This document shows positions 8,250-17,382 of a stretch of DNA of 41,689 nucleotides, in pieces. Made by a program: the position numbers and the translations under genes. The stretch is from an uncultured Bacteroidota bacterium (GTDB lineage: Bacteria > Bacteroidota > Bacteroidia > 2-12-FULL-35-15). The stretch covers positions 1 through 41,689 of the forward strand of contig CAIYIS010000030.1 of assembly GCA_903926385.1 (NCBI GenBank), given 5' to 3'. The notes beneath the pieces are model-generated. The model was given only the letters and a program-made list of their open reading frames with translations. It was not told the origin of the DNA and made no database searches. Numbering within the stretch: the stretch's first letter is position 1; each line of letters opens with the position of its first letter.

Positions 8250-9311
8250 ATGGAAAGAATTAGGGGATTCGATGGATTGCGTTTTTTTTCAATACTGTTT
8301 GTTATAACTTTTCATATGGGGTCGATTAGTTTGTTTCCTGACAACGAATATTTGAGGAGAAATATATTCTACTTTTTTTCTGGTGGAGCAGGGGTGACAA
8401 TGTTCTTTGCAATAAGTGGTTTTTTAATCACTTCCATTTTGCTTTCAGAAAAAAAAAGAAAAGGTGAAATTAAGCTCAAACGTTTTTTTATTAGAAGGTT
8501 TTTAAGACTATTACCACCTATCATTCCATTTTACATCACTGTAGCTGTTTTTATGTATTTAGGTTATATAAGGGAGTCTTATGTTGGATTGTTGGCCTCC
8601 ATGCTTTATTTATACAATTTTATCCCAATAGATAAAAAGTTCTTTACTGCAGAGCTTACTCATACATGGTCTTTAGCGGTGGAGGAGCAATTTTATTTCA
8701 CATGGCCATTCATTCTAAGTTTTGTGACTTTGAAACGAATCTATTTAATCGCCTTTATAATTATTATCTCAAGTTTCGTAATACTCTTTTCACTTCCTTA
8801 TTTAAGTTTTCATGGCCATTTGTTAAATCATGTGTTTTTTGTCGAGAGATGGATTGTTCCTGCAATAGCTCCTATACTAATAGGGTCATTAGCAGCGGTT
8901 ATAAACTTTAACAATAAAGAATGGGTAAGCGGTTATTTTAAAAGGAAAACATGGTTTTATATAAGTTTAGCTGTTTTATGTGCTCCATTTTATTTACCTG
9001 ATTTTTTATTTAATTCTTGTGCGCAAATATTTTATTCGCTCGGAGCATCACTTTTATTGCTATGGGTGAGTCATAATCAGAATAGCAGAATTGTGGGGTT
9101 TCTAGAAAATAAAGTAATGAGTTATATCGGAAAGATTTCATACGGCTTATATATTTGGCAGGGTTTTTTTATTGGTGATATTCCTAAAGTAAATCCAACA
9201 TTAATTGTACAGGCTTTACCATTTAATGTAATTTGTACTTTTTTAGTTGCTATTGTTTCGTATGAATTTTATGAAAAAAGAGTGCTTAAATTGAAGGAGA
9301 AGTTTAGTTAA
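8250..9311 (+). CDS. Acyltransferase 3 family membrane protein
   Basis: A 353-residue polytopic protein of the acyltransferase-3 family, the second of three in this operon. The N-terminal RGFDGLRFFSILFVITFHMG has the conserved R and the histidine (H22) of the active site. HTWSLAVEEQFYFTWPF is the classical second motif. There is no C-terminal SGNH domain, so transfer would rely on the membrane domain alone. The gene sits 53 bp after the GT-C gene in the same orientation. Its target is probably a specific sugar of the glycan. Confidence 0.92.
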   Translation: MERIRGFDGLRFFSILFVITFHMGSISLFPDNEYLRRNIFYFFSGGAGVTMFFAISGFLITSILLSEKKRKGEIKLKRFFIRRFLRLLPPIIPFYITVAVFMYLGYIRESYVGLLASMLYLYNFIPIDKKFFTAELTHTWSLAVEEQFYFTWPFILSFVTLKRIYLIAFIIIISSFVILFSLPYLSFHGHLLNHVFFVERWIVPAIAPILIGSLAAVINFNNKEWVSGYFKRKTWFYISLAVLCAPFYLPDFLFNSCAQIFYSLGASLLLLWVSHNQNSRIVGFLENKVMSYIGKISYGLYIWQGFFIGDIPKVNPTLIVQALPFNVICTFLVAIVSYEFYEKRVLKLKEKFS

Positions 9312-9343
9312 GAATTATAGTATTTTTAGTTTGTTTTATTATC

Positions 9344-10246
9344 ATGTTAGTTTCAGTAATCATACCTTGTCATAACGCAGAAAAGTACATTGCAGAATGT
9401 ATTGAATCGGTGATGACTCAAACGTATCGTGATATTGAGATGATCTTGGTCGAGAATAATTCTTCAGATAGTACGCTGAAGTTGTTACACGAATTTTCAA
9501 CAAAGTATCCTGATAAGGTAAAAGTTCTGACTGAAACAAAACCTGGAGCTTCTCTGGCACGAAATGCCGGCCTTTCAATAGCAAAAGGGGAGTGGGTGCA
9601 GTTTTTGGATGCGGATGATCTTTTACTTCCAAATAAAATCAGCAATCAGGTGCAATTAGTATCGGGCTCAGTTGCAAATTTGGTTGCCGGTAATTATTTA
9701 AGGATAGAGAACTGTAACACCGAAAAAATATTTACAGTAAAAAATAGTTGGGAAGGTTTAATTATAGGCAGACTGGGAGTAACCAGTTCTAATTTGTGGA
9801 GAAAGTCTTCTTTGTTGGCAGTAGGAGGATGGGATGATATAAAAAGCAGTCAGGAGGCTATGCTGATGTTTAAACTGCTTCAGCAAAACAACGAAGTAAT
9901 ATTCGATGATGAGTTTAACGCTATAAAGATGGAAAGGAGTAATCTTTCTATTTCGAAAACAAATGTAAAAGACAATATCATTCGATATATTGAGTTAAGA
10001 ATTGCCATCTGGAAATACCTGCAGTCGACTGGTAATTTAACTGAGTACCTTTTAAGAGTACTTAAAATAAATGTGTTCGATAGCATTAAAATTTTGCACA
10101 CCGAAAATGCAGAAGCAGGACTGAGCTTGTATAATGAATATGTGAAACATAAATTTAAACCCATTCAATCATCAAGCACTTCGTTTTTATATTTAGTTTT
10201 ATACAAAATTGCAGGCTTCAGAATGGTGCAGAATATAATTGGTTAA
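9344..10246 (+). CDS. Glycosyltransferase family 2
   Basis: A 300-residue GT-A fold enzyme with a standard GT2 N-terminus: VSVIIPCHNAEKYIAECIES, then VENNSSDST, the acceptor-side GASLARNAGL, and the metal-binding DAD (residues 89-91) in VQFLDADDLLLPNK. It has no membrane segment and should work at the inner face of the membrane with a nucleotide sugar. It lies 4 bp upstream of wecB, so a role in adding the N-acetylmannosamine unit is possible but not shown. Confidence 0.92.
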   Translation: MLVSVIIPCHNAEKYIAECIESVMTQTYRDIEMILVENNSSDSTLKLLHEFSTKYPDKVKVLTETKPGASLARNAGLSIAKGEWVQFLDADDLLLPNKISNQVQLVSGSVANLVAGNYLRIENCNTEKIFTVKNSWEGLIIGRLGVTSSNLWRKSSLLAVGGWDDIKSSQEAMLMFKLLQQNNEVIFDDEFNAIKMERSNLSISKTNVKDNIIRYIELRIAIWKYLQSTGNLTEYLLRVLKINVFDSIKILHTENAEAGLSLYNEYVKHKFKPIQSSSTSFLYLVLYKIAGFRMVQNIIG

Positions 10247-10250
10247 GTGA

Positions 10251-11351
10251 ATGAAAAAAAAGATACTTATTGTTGTAGGCACACGGCCTAATTTTATAAA
10301 AATGACACAATTTAAGAAGGAAGCTTCGCGCTTTCCTCTTCTTGATATTAAAATTGTTCATACCGGTCAGCATTACGATACCAAAATGGCTGATGTGTTT
10401 TTTAAGCAATTTGAACTGGTGCCCGATTACTTCTTAAATATTGCTCAGGATTCGGCAGTAGCCCAGATGGCTCAGATAATGATTAAGCTCGAAAACCTTA
10501 TTCATACTTCATTTAATCCTGATTTAATGATTGTTGTTGGCGATGTGAACTCTACCCTGAGTGCCGCTTTGGTAGCAAATAAACTGAATATTAAACTGGC
10601 TCACCTCGAAAGCGGGTTGCGTAGTTTTGATAAAACAATGCCCGAAGAAAATAACAGACTGCTGACAGATGCTATAACGGATTATTACTTTGTCACCGAA
10701 AAAAGCGGAATGACTAACCTTGACAATGAAAAGGTAAAAGCGGATTCTGTTTTTTTTGTGGGAAATACTATGATTGATACACTGGTGGCGTATCACAAAA
10801 GTATTCAATCGTCCGCTATTTTAAAGGAATTGAATGTAGAGTCACAAAAGTATGTGCTGATGACTATGCACAGGCCTGCTACAGTGGATGAAGAGAAGGG
10901 CTTGAATACATTGATAAGTTTAATAGAAGAAGTTACTAAAGAGTTGAAGTTGGTTTTTCCTGTTCATCCCAGAACGTTGAAAAATCTGGAAAAGTATAAC
11001 TTGTTACAAAGGTTTCAAAGCAACAAAAATATTATTTCCACCGAGCCTCTTGATTATTTTTCATTTCAGAAACTAATTGCAGATTGTAAGTTTGTGCTTA
11101 CAGACAGTGGGGGAATACAAGAAGAATCTACCTTTTTAGGAGTACCTTGCCTCACACTGCGTCCAAATACTGAAAGACCGGTTACTTGCGAAGTGGGCAC
11201 AAATACGTTGATTCCATTTGATGTTGAAATAATAAAACATCAAATAAACCTTATTACCACAGGAGCATATAAAAAAGGTAGTATACCTGAATTGTGGGAT
11301 GGAAATGCAACAACCCGGATAGTTAAAATACTTAATGAAGTGTTGAGTTAA
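10251..11351 (+). CDS. wecB: UDP-N-acetylglucosamine 2-epimerase (non-hydrolysing)
   Basis: A 366-residue enzyme, the usual family length, interconverting UDP-GlcNAc and UDP-ManNAc. Diagnostic segments run in order: GTRPNFIKM at the N-terminus, HTGQHYDTKM, GDVNSTLSAALVA, HLESGLRSFDKTMPEENNR, MHRPATVDEEKGL, PVHPRT, and DSGGIQEESTFLGVPCLTLR with TERP in the C-terminal nucleotide domain. The product is the usual precursor of ManNAc or ManNAcA residues; no UDP-ManNAc dehydrogenase (WecC) is seen nearby. Its stop overlaps the next ATG by one base (TAATG). Confidence 0.95.
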   Translation: MKKKILIVVGTRPNFIKMTQFKKEASRFPLLDIKIVHTGQHYDTKMADVFFKQFELVPDYFLNIAQDSAVAQMAQIMIKLENLIHTSFNPDLMIVVGDVNSTLSAALVANKLNIKLAHLESGLRSFDKTMPEENNRLLTDAITDYYFVTEKSGMTNLDNEKVKADSVFFVGNTMIDTLVAYHKSIQSSAILKELNVESQKYVLMTMHRPATVDEEKGLNTLISLIEEVTKELKLVFPVHPRTLKNLEKYNLLQRFQSNKNIISTEPLDYFSFQKLIADCKFVLTDSGGIQEESTFLGVPCLTLRPNTERPVTCEVGTNTLIPFDVEIIKHQINLITTGAYKKGSIPELWDGNATTRIVKILNEVLS

Positions 11352-12490
11352 TGATTTATCTAACTTACAATGATCAGCCTTCGGGGGTTTATTTCAGTCA
11401 GGTTACTGATGTTTGTGCGTTTGTAAATAAAAGATTCAATTGCAATATTCGTTTGGTTGCGCTGATTTCAATTCGGGGGTTTTTAGAAAATAGAAAATCC
11501 ATCAAGCAGAATTTTCCAGAAGCCATTGTTCTTCCCATGTTTCCCAAACAAAAGAACTGGAGAAGAAATAAATTACTTCTTAAGATTTTATTTCTCTTTA
11601 TTGGTAAACAATCCGTTTGGTGTCGCGGTATATTTGCAACTAATCTGGCATTGTTACTGAAGAAGAACAATTGGACAAATCGGGTGGTGTTTGATGGCAG
11701 AGGCGCTTATGATGCTGAGTATAATGAATACCTGAATAAAATCACTTCCTTGTCCGATAGCATTTCTGATTTAGAACGGGATGCCATTTTGCTCTCCGAT
11801 TTCCGTTGTGCTGTTTCAGAAAAACTGGTAACCTACTGGCATCAGAAATACAATTACGTTTCAAAAAATCATTGTGTCATTCCATGCACCATTAATTCTA
11901 ACGAATCTCATTATCCAAGCGAAAATGAGATAAAGTCTGTAAGAAAGGAATTAGGTTTTGCTAATGATGATGTGGTCATTGTTTATTCCGGGTCGGCTGC
12001 CGACTGGCAATCATTACAAATGGTGGATGACTTTCTTTTATTGCAAATGCGAAGTAATACTGGCATTAAGTTTATTCTTCTTTCCAATTCTCCTTTGGAA
12101 CAATTGAAAATGTATAAGGAATTCCCGAATCGAATTATCCAGAAATGGGTAAAAGCTCATGAAGTAAAAAAGTATTTGTATGCGTCCGACTATGGAATGT
12201 TAATCAGAGAGAATTCGGTTACCAATGAAGTAGCATCACCAACCAAGTTTGCAGAATATCTTCATGCCGGATTAAAGGTGCTGATTTCGGAAAATATTGG
12301 TGATTTCTCAGCCTTTACCAAGAAAAATAATTGCGGAACAATAATTACCGATTTTGAATTTGGTTATAACTTTACTCCGTTAACTTATTCGCAAAAAGCA
12401 ATTAATTTTAAATTAGCGCAAAATCATTTTACGAAAAATGTATTTGAACAAAATTATAATACCATTGTACAACTGTTAAAGGAGAAATAA
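11351..12490 (+). CDS. Glycosyltransferase, GT-B/GT4-like, atypical
   Basis: A 379-residue soluble protein. Near residue 115 there is FDGRGAYDAEYNEY; the C-terminal half begins with a phosphate-loop-like YSGSAADWQSLQM, and PTKFAEYLHAGLKVLIS replaces the usual E-x7-E block of GT4. This pattern fits a glycosyltransferase of GT-B fold in a divergent group. It is translationally coupled to wecB by a one-base overlap and lies 6 bp before the acetyltransferase gene. The name is by weak pattern and context; donor sugar unknown. Confidence 0.75.
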   Translation: MIYLTYNDQPSGVYFSQVTDVCAFVNKRFNCNIRLVALISIRGFLENRKSIKQNFPEAIVLPMFPKQKNWRRNKLLLKILFLFIGKQSVWCRGIFATNLALLLKKNNWTNRVVFDGRGAYDAEYNEYLNKITSLSDSISDLERDAILLSDFRCAVSEKLVTYWHQKYNYVSKNHCVIPCTINSNESHYPSENEIKSVRKELGFANDDVVIVYSGSAADWQSLQMVDDFLLLQMRSNTGIKFILLSNSPLEQLKMYKEFPNRIIQKWVKAHEVKKYLYASDYGMLIRENSVTNEVASPTKFAEYLHAGLKVLISENIGDFSAFTKKNNCGTIITDFEFGYNFTPLTYSQKAINFKLAQNHFTKNVFEQNYNTIVQLLKEK

Positions 12491-12496
12491 CATTGA

Positions 12497-13165
12497 ATGA
12501 TTAAGAGTAAAGCAGATTACGAATATTACCTAGAGGCCGACCGTATAGCGCTGTCTAAACCAAAAGACTTCTCCTTTTCAACTCGGCAGAAGTTATGGCT
12601 GTTTCCTGATTATATCTGGAAGTTTCAACGAACATTGCGTAGACTGGAGTATTTGAAAAATAAGAATAAGAATGCTTTTGAAAAGGTCACTTATTATTTT
12701 GTGCTCAAACGCTTTTACAAATTGTCATATAAACTTGGATTTACCATTCCGGTAAATGTATTTGGCCCGGGATTATCCATCGCTCACTACGGAACTATTA
12801 TTATCAATTCAGGAGCACGGGTTGGTGCTAATTGTCGTATTCATGCAGATGTGAATATTGGCACTGAGGCAGGTTATTCTGATAAAGCACCAGTATTAGG
12901 CGATAATATTTACATAGGCCCGGGAGCCAAAATATTCGGACAGATTACCATTGCAGACAACACGGCCATAGGGGCAAATGCGGTGGTTAATAAATCAGTT
13001 GAAGTGAGTAATACTGTAGTAGGAGGAATACCTGCAAAAATTATTTCTGAAAATATTGATGTAGATGATATGCTTATCAGGGCCACGCGAATAATTGAAT
13101 TAGGTTTAAACTCCCGCGAACTAACCGGAATGCCTGCCAGAGAAATTAAAAAGTTGATAAAATAA
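12497..13165 (+). CDS. Serine O-acetyltransferase-like (left-handed beta-helix) acetyltransferase
   Basis: A 222-residue CysE-type enzyme with a helical N-terminal part (~1-90) and a hexapeptide-repeat beta-helix (~95-185): IHADVNIGTEAGYSDKAPVL, GDNIYIGPGAKIFG, ADNTAIGANAVVNKSV, VVGGIPAKII. Proteins of this kind in polysaccharide loci acetylate sugar hydroxyl or amino groups with acetyl-CoA. With WecE directly downstream making a 4-amino sugar, N-acetylation of that amine is a reasonable guess, though the CysE-like family is more often linked to O-acetylation. It could also be a true CysE, but its context argues against this. Confidence 0.85.
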   Translation: MIKSKADYEYYLEADRIALSKPKDFSFSTRQKLWLFPDYIWKFQRTLRRLEYLKNKNKNAFEKVTYYFVLKRFYKLSYKLGFTIPVNVFGPGLSIAHYGTIIINSGARVGANCRIHADVNIGTEAGYSDKAPVLGDNIYIGPGAKIFGQITIADNTAIGANAVVNKSVEVSNTVVGGIPAKIISENIDVDDMLIRATRIIELGLNSRELTGMPAREIKKLIK

Positions 13166-13171
13166 CTACCT

Positions 13172-14317
13172 GTGAGCTCATTTTCTGAACATCCAATACT
13201 TTTTAATAAACCATTTTTGCCTGATAATGGCTTGCGAAATATTGTGAATGCTTTTATTTCCGGCAAAAAATCATTTGCTCAAAAATGTCAGCAATTCTTT
13301 AATGAAAAGTATAATTTTAAGAATACGTTTTTTACATCCTCCTGCACCGGTGCTTTAGAAATGGCGTCATTACTGCTTAATTTGAAACCAGGCGATGAGG
13401 TTATCATACCTTCTTTTACGTTCGTTTCTTCTGCCAATCCGTTTTTGTTGAGGGGAGCCACCATTGTTTTTGCTGATAGTTCGGCTGATTCACCTAATAT
13501 AGAAGTAGACAGATTAGAAGTTTTAATAACAAAAAAAACTAAGGCTATCGTTGTAGTGCATTATGGGGGAATAGCCTGTGATATGAATAGCATAATGCAG
13601 TTTGCTAATAAACATAATTTAATTGTTGTCGAAGATGCCGCTCATGCTATTGATGCATATTACGACAATAAACCGCTTGGTAGCTTCGGGCACTTGTCAG
13701 CATTTTCATTTCATAATACTAAAAATATATCCTCTGACGAGGGAGGAATGCTGGTGGTGAATGATGAATCTTTATTAGCGCGTGCTGAAATTATATTTGA
13801 AAAAGGAACCAATCGTAAGGCTTTTAACAGAGGTCAAGTGAAAAAATACGAATGGATGGATGTTGGTTCTTCCTTTTGCATGTCTAATCTAACTGCAGCA
13901 TATCTGTATTCACAATTGGAACACCTGGATGAAATACAGAAAAAAAGAATGACTCTTTGGAATTTGTATTTTCAATCGCTTAAGCCCTTACAAGAAAAGA
14001 AATTCATTCAGCTTCCTAAATTAACAGCACTTTCACAACATAATGCCCATCTCTTTTTTATTGTTTGCAAATCCGAAGACGAGAGAAATTTAATAATTGA
14101 GCACATGGCGAAAACTAATATTCCTGTTGCCTTTCATTATTCGTCCTTGCACAACAGCTCGTTTTTTAAGTCTCAATACAGAGGTTTACCTCTAATTAAT
14201 ACTGATAAGTTTTCATTCTGCTTATTGCGTTTGCCCCTGCATTATTATTTGTCCGAATCGGATGTAATGGCAATTACTAGGGCTCTCCAATCATTTTATC
14301 TACCTAATACAATATGA
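13172..14317 (+). CDS. wecE: dTDP-4-amino-4,6-dideoxygalactose transaminase
   Basis: A 381-residue PLP-dependent DegT/DnrJ/EryC1/StrS aminotransferase, closely following the WecE/RffA pattern. Shared strings include SCTGALEMASLLL, PGDEVIIPSFTFVSSAN, FLLRGATIVFAD, VHYGGIACDM, VVEDAAHAID, FSFHNTKN (PLP lysine K184), EKGTNR and GQVKKYEWMDVGSS. WecE makes dTDP-Fuc4N from dTDP-4-keto-6-deoxyglucose using glutamate. RmlA/RmlB for the precursor are not in this window. GTG start, 6 bp after the acetyltransferase; its stop overlaps the next gene (ATGA). The final sugar stereochemistry is inferred from family resemblance. Confidence 0.9.
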   Translation: MSSFSEHPILFNKPFLPDNGLRNIVNAFISGKKSFAQKCQQFFNEKYNFKNTFFTSSCTGALEMASLLLNLKPGDEVIIPSFTFVSSANPFLLRGATIVFADSSADSPNIEVDRLEVLITKKTKAIVVVHYGGIACDMNSIMQFANKHNLIVVEDAAHAIDAYYDNKPLGSFGHLSAFSFHNTKNISSDEGGMLVVNDESLLARAEIIFEKGTNRKAFNRGQVKKYEWMDVGSSFCMSNLTAAYLYSQLEHLDEIQKKRMTLWNLYFQSLKPLQEKKFIQLPKLTALSQHNAHLFFIVCKSEDERNLIIEHMAKTNIPVAFHYSSLHNSSFFKSQYRGLPLINTDKFSFCLLRLPLHYYLSESDVMAITRALQSFYLPNTI

Positions 14318-15303
14318 CGATAGATAAGAATGTCCCGGTTTTGAATTCATTAAGAGCTTTGGCCGCCTTGTCGGTATGTATGTTTCATTATGTTTGTACA
14401 GTTACGGGCTTTATTTCTAATTCGTTTGTTACTTCCATTTTTTCTTATGGTCATCTTGGGGTGCAAATGTTTTTTGTAATCTCCGGTTTCATCATTCCAT
14501 GGTCAATGTATCATAGTAAATATGAGATTTCAGATTTTTTTACATTCACTTTAAAGCGGTTGATTCGACTCGAACCTCCTTACATGGTTTCTCTGATGTT
14601 TGCCATTGCTCACACTTATCTGAGAGCCTATGGTCCGCACTATAACGGTACCGACATTACCCCAACTGCCAAACAAATAGCTTTACATTTTGGATATTTA
14701 ATTCCCTTTTTCGAAGGGGAAAAATGGATACGACCTGTTTACTGGACATTAGCGGTAGAATTTCAATATTACATCACCATTGGTTTATTGTTCAAATTTA
14801 TTTCAAGTAATAAAATGTGGTTGCGAATACTTGTTTATGTTCTGTTTCTTTCAGGGCCTATATGGATGAGAGCAAATTTCCTTCCTTATCATCTTCCTAT
14901 ATTTTTGCTCGGAATTTCTTTATGTCTTTATAAAACAAAAATTATTTCTTTACTTGAAATGTACTTTACAAGTATTGCCGCCATGGTAATCACAGCTGTT
15001 TATATCGATGTTCCTTCGATGTGTTTTGCCGGCTTTACATTTTTTGTAATTCTTTATTTCAGCAATATTAAATCAGCAATTGGAGATTTTCTTGGAAATA
15101 TTTCTTATTCCATTTATTTATTTCACAGTCTTACCGGGATGATTTTGCTTAACTATTTTGCACATTCCACCACATCACCTTTTGTTAAGTTTGTTTTACT
15201 AATTGTTGCAGTCGCTATCAGTATTGGGGCTTCCTACATTGTTTACCGACTTGTCGAAAAACCTTCAAAAGCATTGTCATCAAGGATTAAATATAAAAAA
15301 TGA
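14314..15303 (+). CDS. Acyltransferase 3 family membrane protein
   Basis: A 329-residue polytopic protein, third of the acyltransferase-3 members in the operon. Motifs: PVLNSLRALAALSVCMFHYV (R14, H25) at the N-terminus and RPVYWTLAVEFQYYITIGLL in the middle. About ten hydrophobic helices are seen and there is no extra C-terminal domain. It overlaps wecE by 4 bp and the next glycosyltransferase by 4 bp (ATGA both times), so the three are translationally coupled. Likely acylates one sugar of the glycan or a lipid-linked intermediate. Confidence 0.92.
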   Translation: MTIDKNVPVLNSLRALAALSVCMFHYVCTVTGFISNSFVTSIFSYGHLGVQMFFVISGFIIPWSMYHSKYEISDFFTFTLKRLIRLEPPYMVSLMFAIAHTYLRAYGPHYNGTDITPTAKQIALHFGYLIPFFEGEKWIRPVYWTLAVEFQYYITIGLLFKFISSNKMWLRILVYVLFLSGPIWMRANFLPYHLPIFLLGISLCLYKTKIISLLEMYFTSIAAMVITAVYIDVPSMCFAGFTFFVILYFSNIKSAIGDFLGNISYSIYLFHSLTGMILLNYFAHSTTSPFVKFVLLIVAVAISIGASYIVYRLVEKPSKALSSRIKYKK

Positions 15304-16439
15304 AAGTAGCGTTATTTACAGATGGTATATATCCTTATATGATAGGAGGAATGCAAAAGCATTCGTTTTATCTTGCTAAATATTTTGCCCTTCACCAAAT
15401 TAATGTCGATTTGTATCATACAGCTCCCGACAGTTCTTCGTTGGATAATTTGTTTTGCTTTTCTGAAGATGAAAAGAAATACATTCAATCTATATACATT
15501 CCTTATCCTAAATCTGGAAAGTTACCGGGACATTACATTCGCGAAATGTATGTGTACTCTCAATCCATGTTCGAAAAGATGGAACAACGCCCTCCTGCCG
15601 ATTTTATATATGTGCAGGGATTATGCGGGATGTATATGCTCGACAAAAGTAAACAGACTAAACTGCCTGTTGGAATTAATTTTCATGGATTGGAAATGTT
15701 TCAACATGCACCAAACGTAAGAACAAAATTGGAACAGTTACTTTTCAAACCATCCGTAAGTATGTCCATGCGTAATTCAGATTATGTTTTTTCACTTGGA
15801 GGCAAGCTTACAGATATTATCAGGAAGAATGGAATTCCTGCTGAGCGTATCATTCAGATTCCGATAGGCATTGACGATTCGTGGATTCGTTCTCTTCCCC
15901 TCAAAGTTAATTCAAAACGCAGGTTTGTGTTTGTTGGCAGATACGAAAGAAGAAAAGGGATAGAAGAATTAACACATGTTATTAAGCAACTTTTATCAAA
16001 ACAGAAGTTCAGATTCGAATTTATTGGAGACATACCGGATGGTAAAAAAATAAAATCTCCTGATGTGGTTTACCATGGCAGTTTAACGGATGTGGCTAAA
16101 ATTAAAAATATACTTCTTGATGCAGATGTGCTGGTATGTCCGAGTTACAGCGAGGGCATGCCTACTGTTATTCTCGAAGCTATGGCTTCCGGTCTTGCTG
16201 TTATAGCAAGTAGAGTAGGGGCTGTGGAAGAACAAGTGGATGCAGGCAATGGTTTACTCATAAATCCAGGTAGTACATCCGAACTAAAAAAAGCCATCAT
16301 AAAACTTATCGAGTTGCCCGAAACGGATTTGATTAAACTAAAAAATTATTCTATCGAAAAAATGAAAACACATTTTGTATGGGATAGAATAATCATAAAA
16401 ACTATTGACGAAATAAACCGAGTTATTTCTAAAAAATAA
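15300..16439 (+). CDS. Glycosyltransferase family 4
   Basis: A 379-residue GT-B retaining glycosyltransferase. The N-terminal GIYPYMIGGMQKHSFYLA is the glycine-rich acceptor-domain loop of GT4. The C-terminal domain has RRFVFVGRYERRKGIEEL and SYSEGMPTVILEAMASGLAV with the E-x7-E pair (E285, E293), then SRVGAVEEQV. It overlaps the acyltransferase gene by 4 bp and is the last gene of the operon; dapA follows with its own promoter. Likely adds one sugar to the lipid-linked repeat unit. Confidence 0.93.
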   Translation: MKVALFTDGIYPYMIGGMQKHSFYLAKYFALHQINVDLYHTAPDSSSLDNLFCFSEDEKKYIQSIYIPYPKSGKLPGHYIREMYVYSQSMFEKMEQRPPADFIYVQGLCGMYMLDKSKQTKLPVGINFHGLEMFQHAPNVRTKLEQLLFKPSVSMSMRNSDYVFSLGGKLTDIIRKNGIPAERIIQIPIGIDDSWIRSLPLKVNSKRRFVFVGRYERRKGIEELTHVIKQLLSKQKFRFEFIGDIPDGKKIKSPDVVYHGSLTDVAKIKNILLDADVLVCPSYSEGMPTVILEAMASGLAVIASRVGAVEEQVDAGNGLLINPGSTSELKKAIIKLIELPETDLIKLKNYSIEKMKTHFVWDRIIIKTIDEINRVISKK

Positions 16440-16453
16440 GCTCTCCTTATTCG

Positions 16454-16461
16454 TACTTTTG
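16454..16461 (+). promoter_or_regulatory. -7 promoter box (TACTTTTG) of dapA
   Basis: Exact match to TAnnTTTG, 19 bp before the dapA ATG, within the short gap after the polysaccharide operon. No clear -33 TTTG at the expected distance. Confidence 0.65.
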
Positions 16462-16480
16462 TACATAAATTATTTATAAA

Positions 16481-17371
16481 ATGAACTCAAACGAAAAATT
16501 TACAGGAACAGGTGTTGCTTTGGTAACCCCTTTTAATGCTGATAAAAGTGTAGATTATAAGTCCCTCACCAAACTGGTGAAACATGTAATAAAAGGTAAA
16601 GCCGATTATGTGGTGGTATTAGGTACCACTGGCGAGTCGGTAACGCTTACCAAACATGAAAAAGAAAAAATAGTATCTCATGTCGTAAAAGATGTGTTGG
16701 GTAGAGTGCCTGTGGTGCTTGGATTAGGAGGCAACAATACGATGGATATTTTAGAGGCTCTTTCTAAAACATCCGATTTCAAATACATTGATGGCCTTCT
16801 TTCTGTTTCGCCTTATTACAACAAACCTAATCAACGCGGGATATACGAGCATTACAAAGCCATTTCCGAAAATAGTCCTTTGCCAGTTATTCTTTATAAT
16901 GTTCCGGGACGCACAGGTTCTAATATGGCTGCCGAAACTACTTTAAAGCTCGCATCTGATTGTAAAAACATTGTTGCCATTAAAGAAGCCTCTGGGAATA
17001 TGGAGCAATGCATGAAAATTATTAAACATAAACCGAAAGACTTTATTCTCATTTCAGGTGATGATATGCTTACTTTGCCATTGGTGGCTTGCGGAGCTAA
17101 AGGTGTAATTTCTGTTGTTGCCAATGCCTTTCCAAAAGATTTTTCGGAAATGACTCGTCAGATGATGTGGGGAAATATTTCAGCTGCACAAAAACTTCAT
17201 TACAAATTAACCGATATCACCGAACAATTATTTGCAGATGGCAATCCTGCCGGAATTAAAGCTGCGCTGGAGATTATGGGCATCTGTCAGTCGCATTTAC
17301 GATTACCATTGGTTAATGTAAATGCCGAAACACAGAAAAAACTGGATGTCCTAATTAAGGAATATAAATAA
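16481..17371 (+). CDS. dapA: 4-hydroxy-tetrahydrodipicolinate synthase
   Basis: A 296-residue enzyme of full family length. It condenses pyruvate with aspartate semialdehyde, the first committed step to diaminopimelate and lysine. Key parts: GTGVALVTPFN, GTTGESVTLTKHEK, LYNVPGRTG (catalytic tyrosine), and IVAIKEASGN with the Schiff-base lysine K168. It has its own promoter, so its place after the glycan operon appears incidental. It converges with the following minus-strand lipoprotein gene, 11 bp apart. Confidence 0.97.
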   Translation: MNSNEKFTGTGVALVTPFNADKSVDYKSLTKLVKHVIKGKADYVVVLGTTGESVTLTKHEKEKIVSHVVKDVLGRVPVVLGLGGNNTMDILEALSKTSDFKYIDGLLSVSPYYNKPNQRGIYEHYKAISENSPLPVILYNVPGRTGSNMAAETTLKLASDCKNIVAIKEASGNMEQCMKIIKHKPKDFILISGDDMLTLPLVACGAKGVISVVANAFPKDFSEMTRQMMWGNISAAQKLHYKLTDITEQLFADGNPAGIKAALEIMGICQSHLRLPLVNVNAETQKKLDVLIKEYK

Positions 17372-17382
17372 AACCGATTTTT

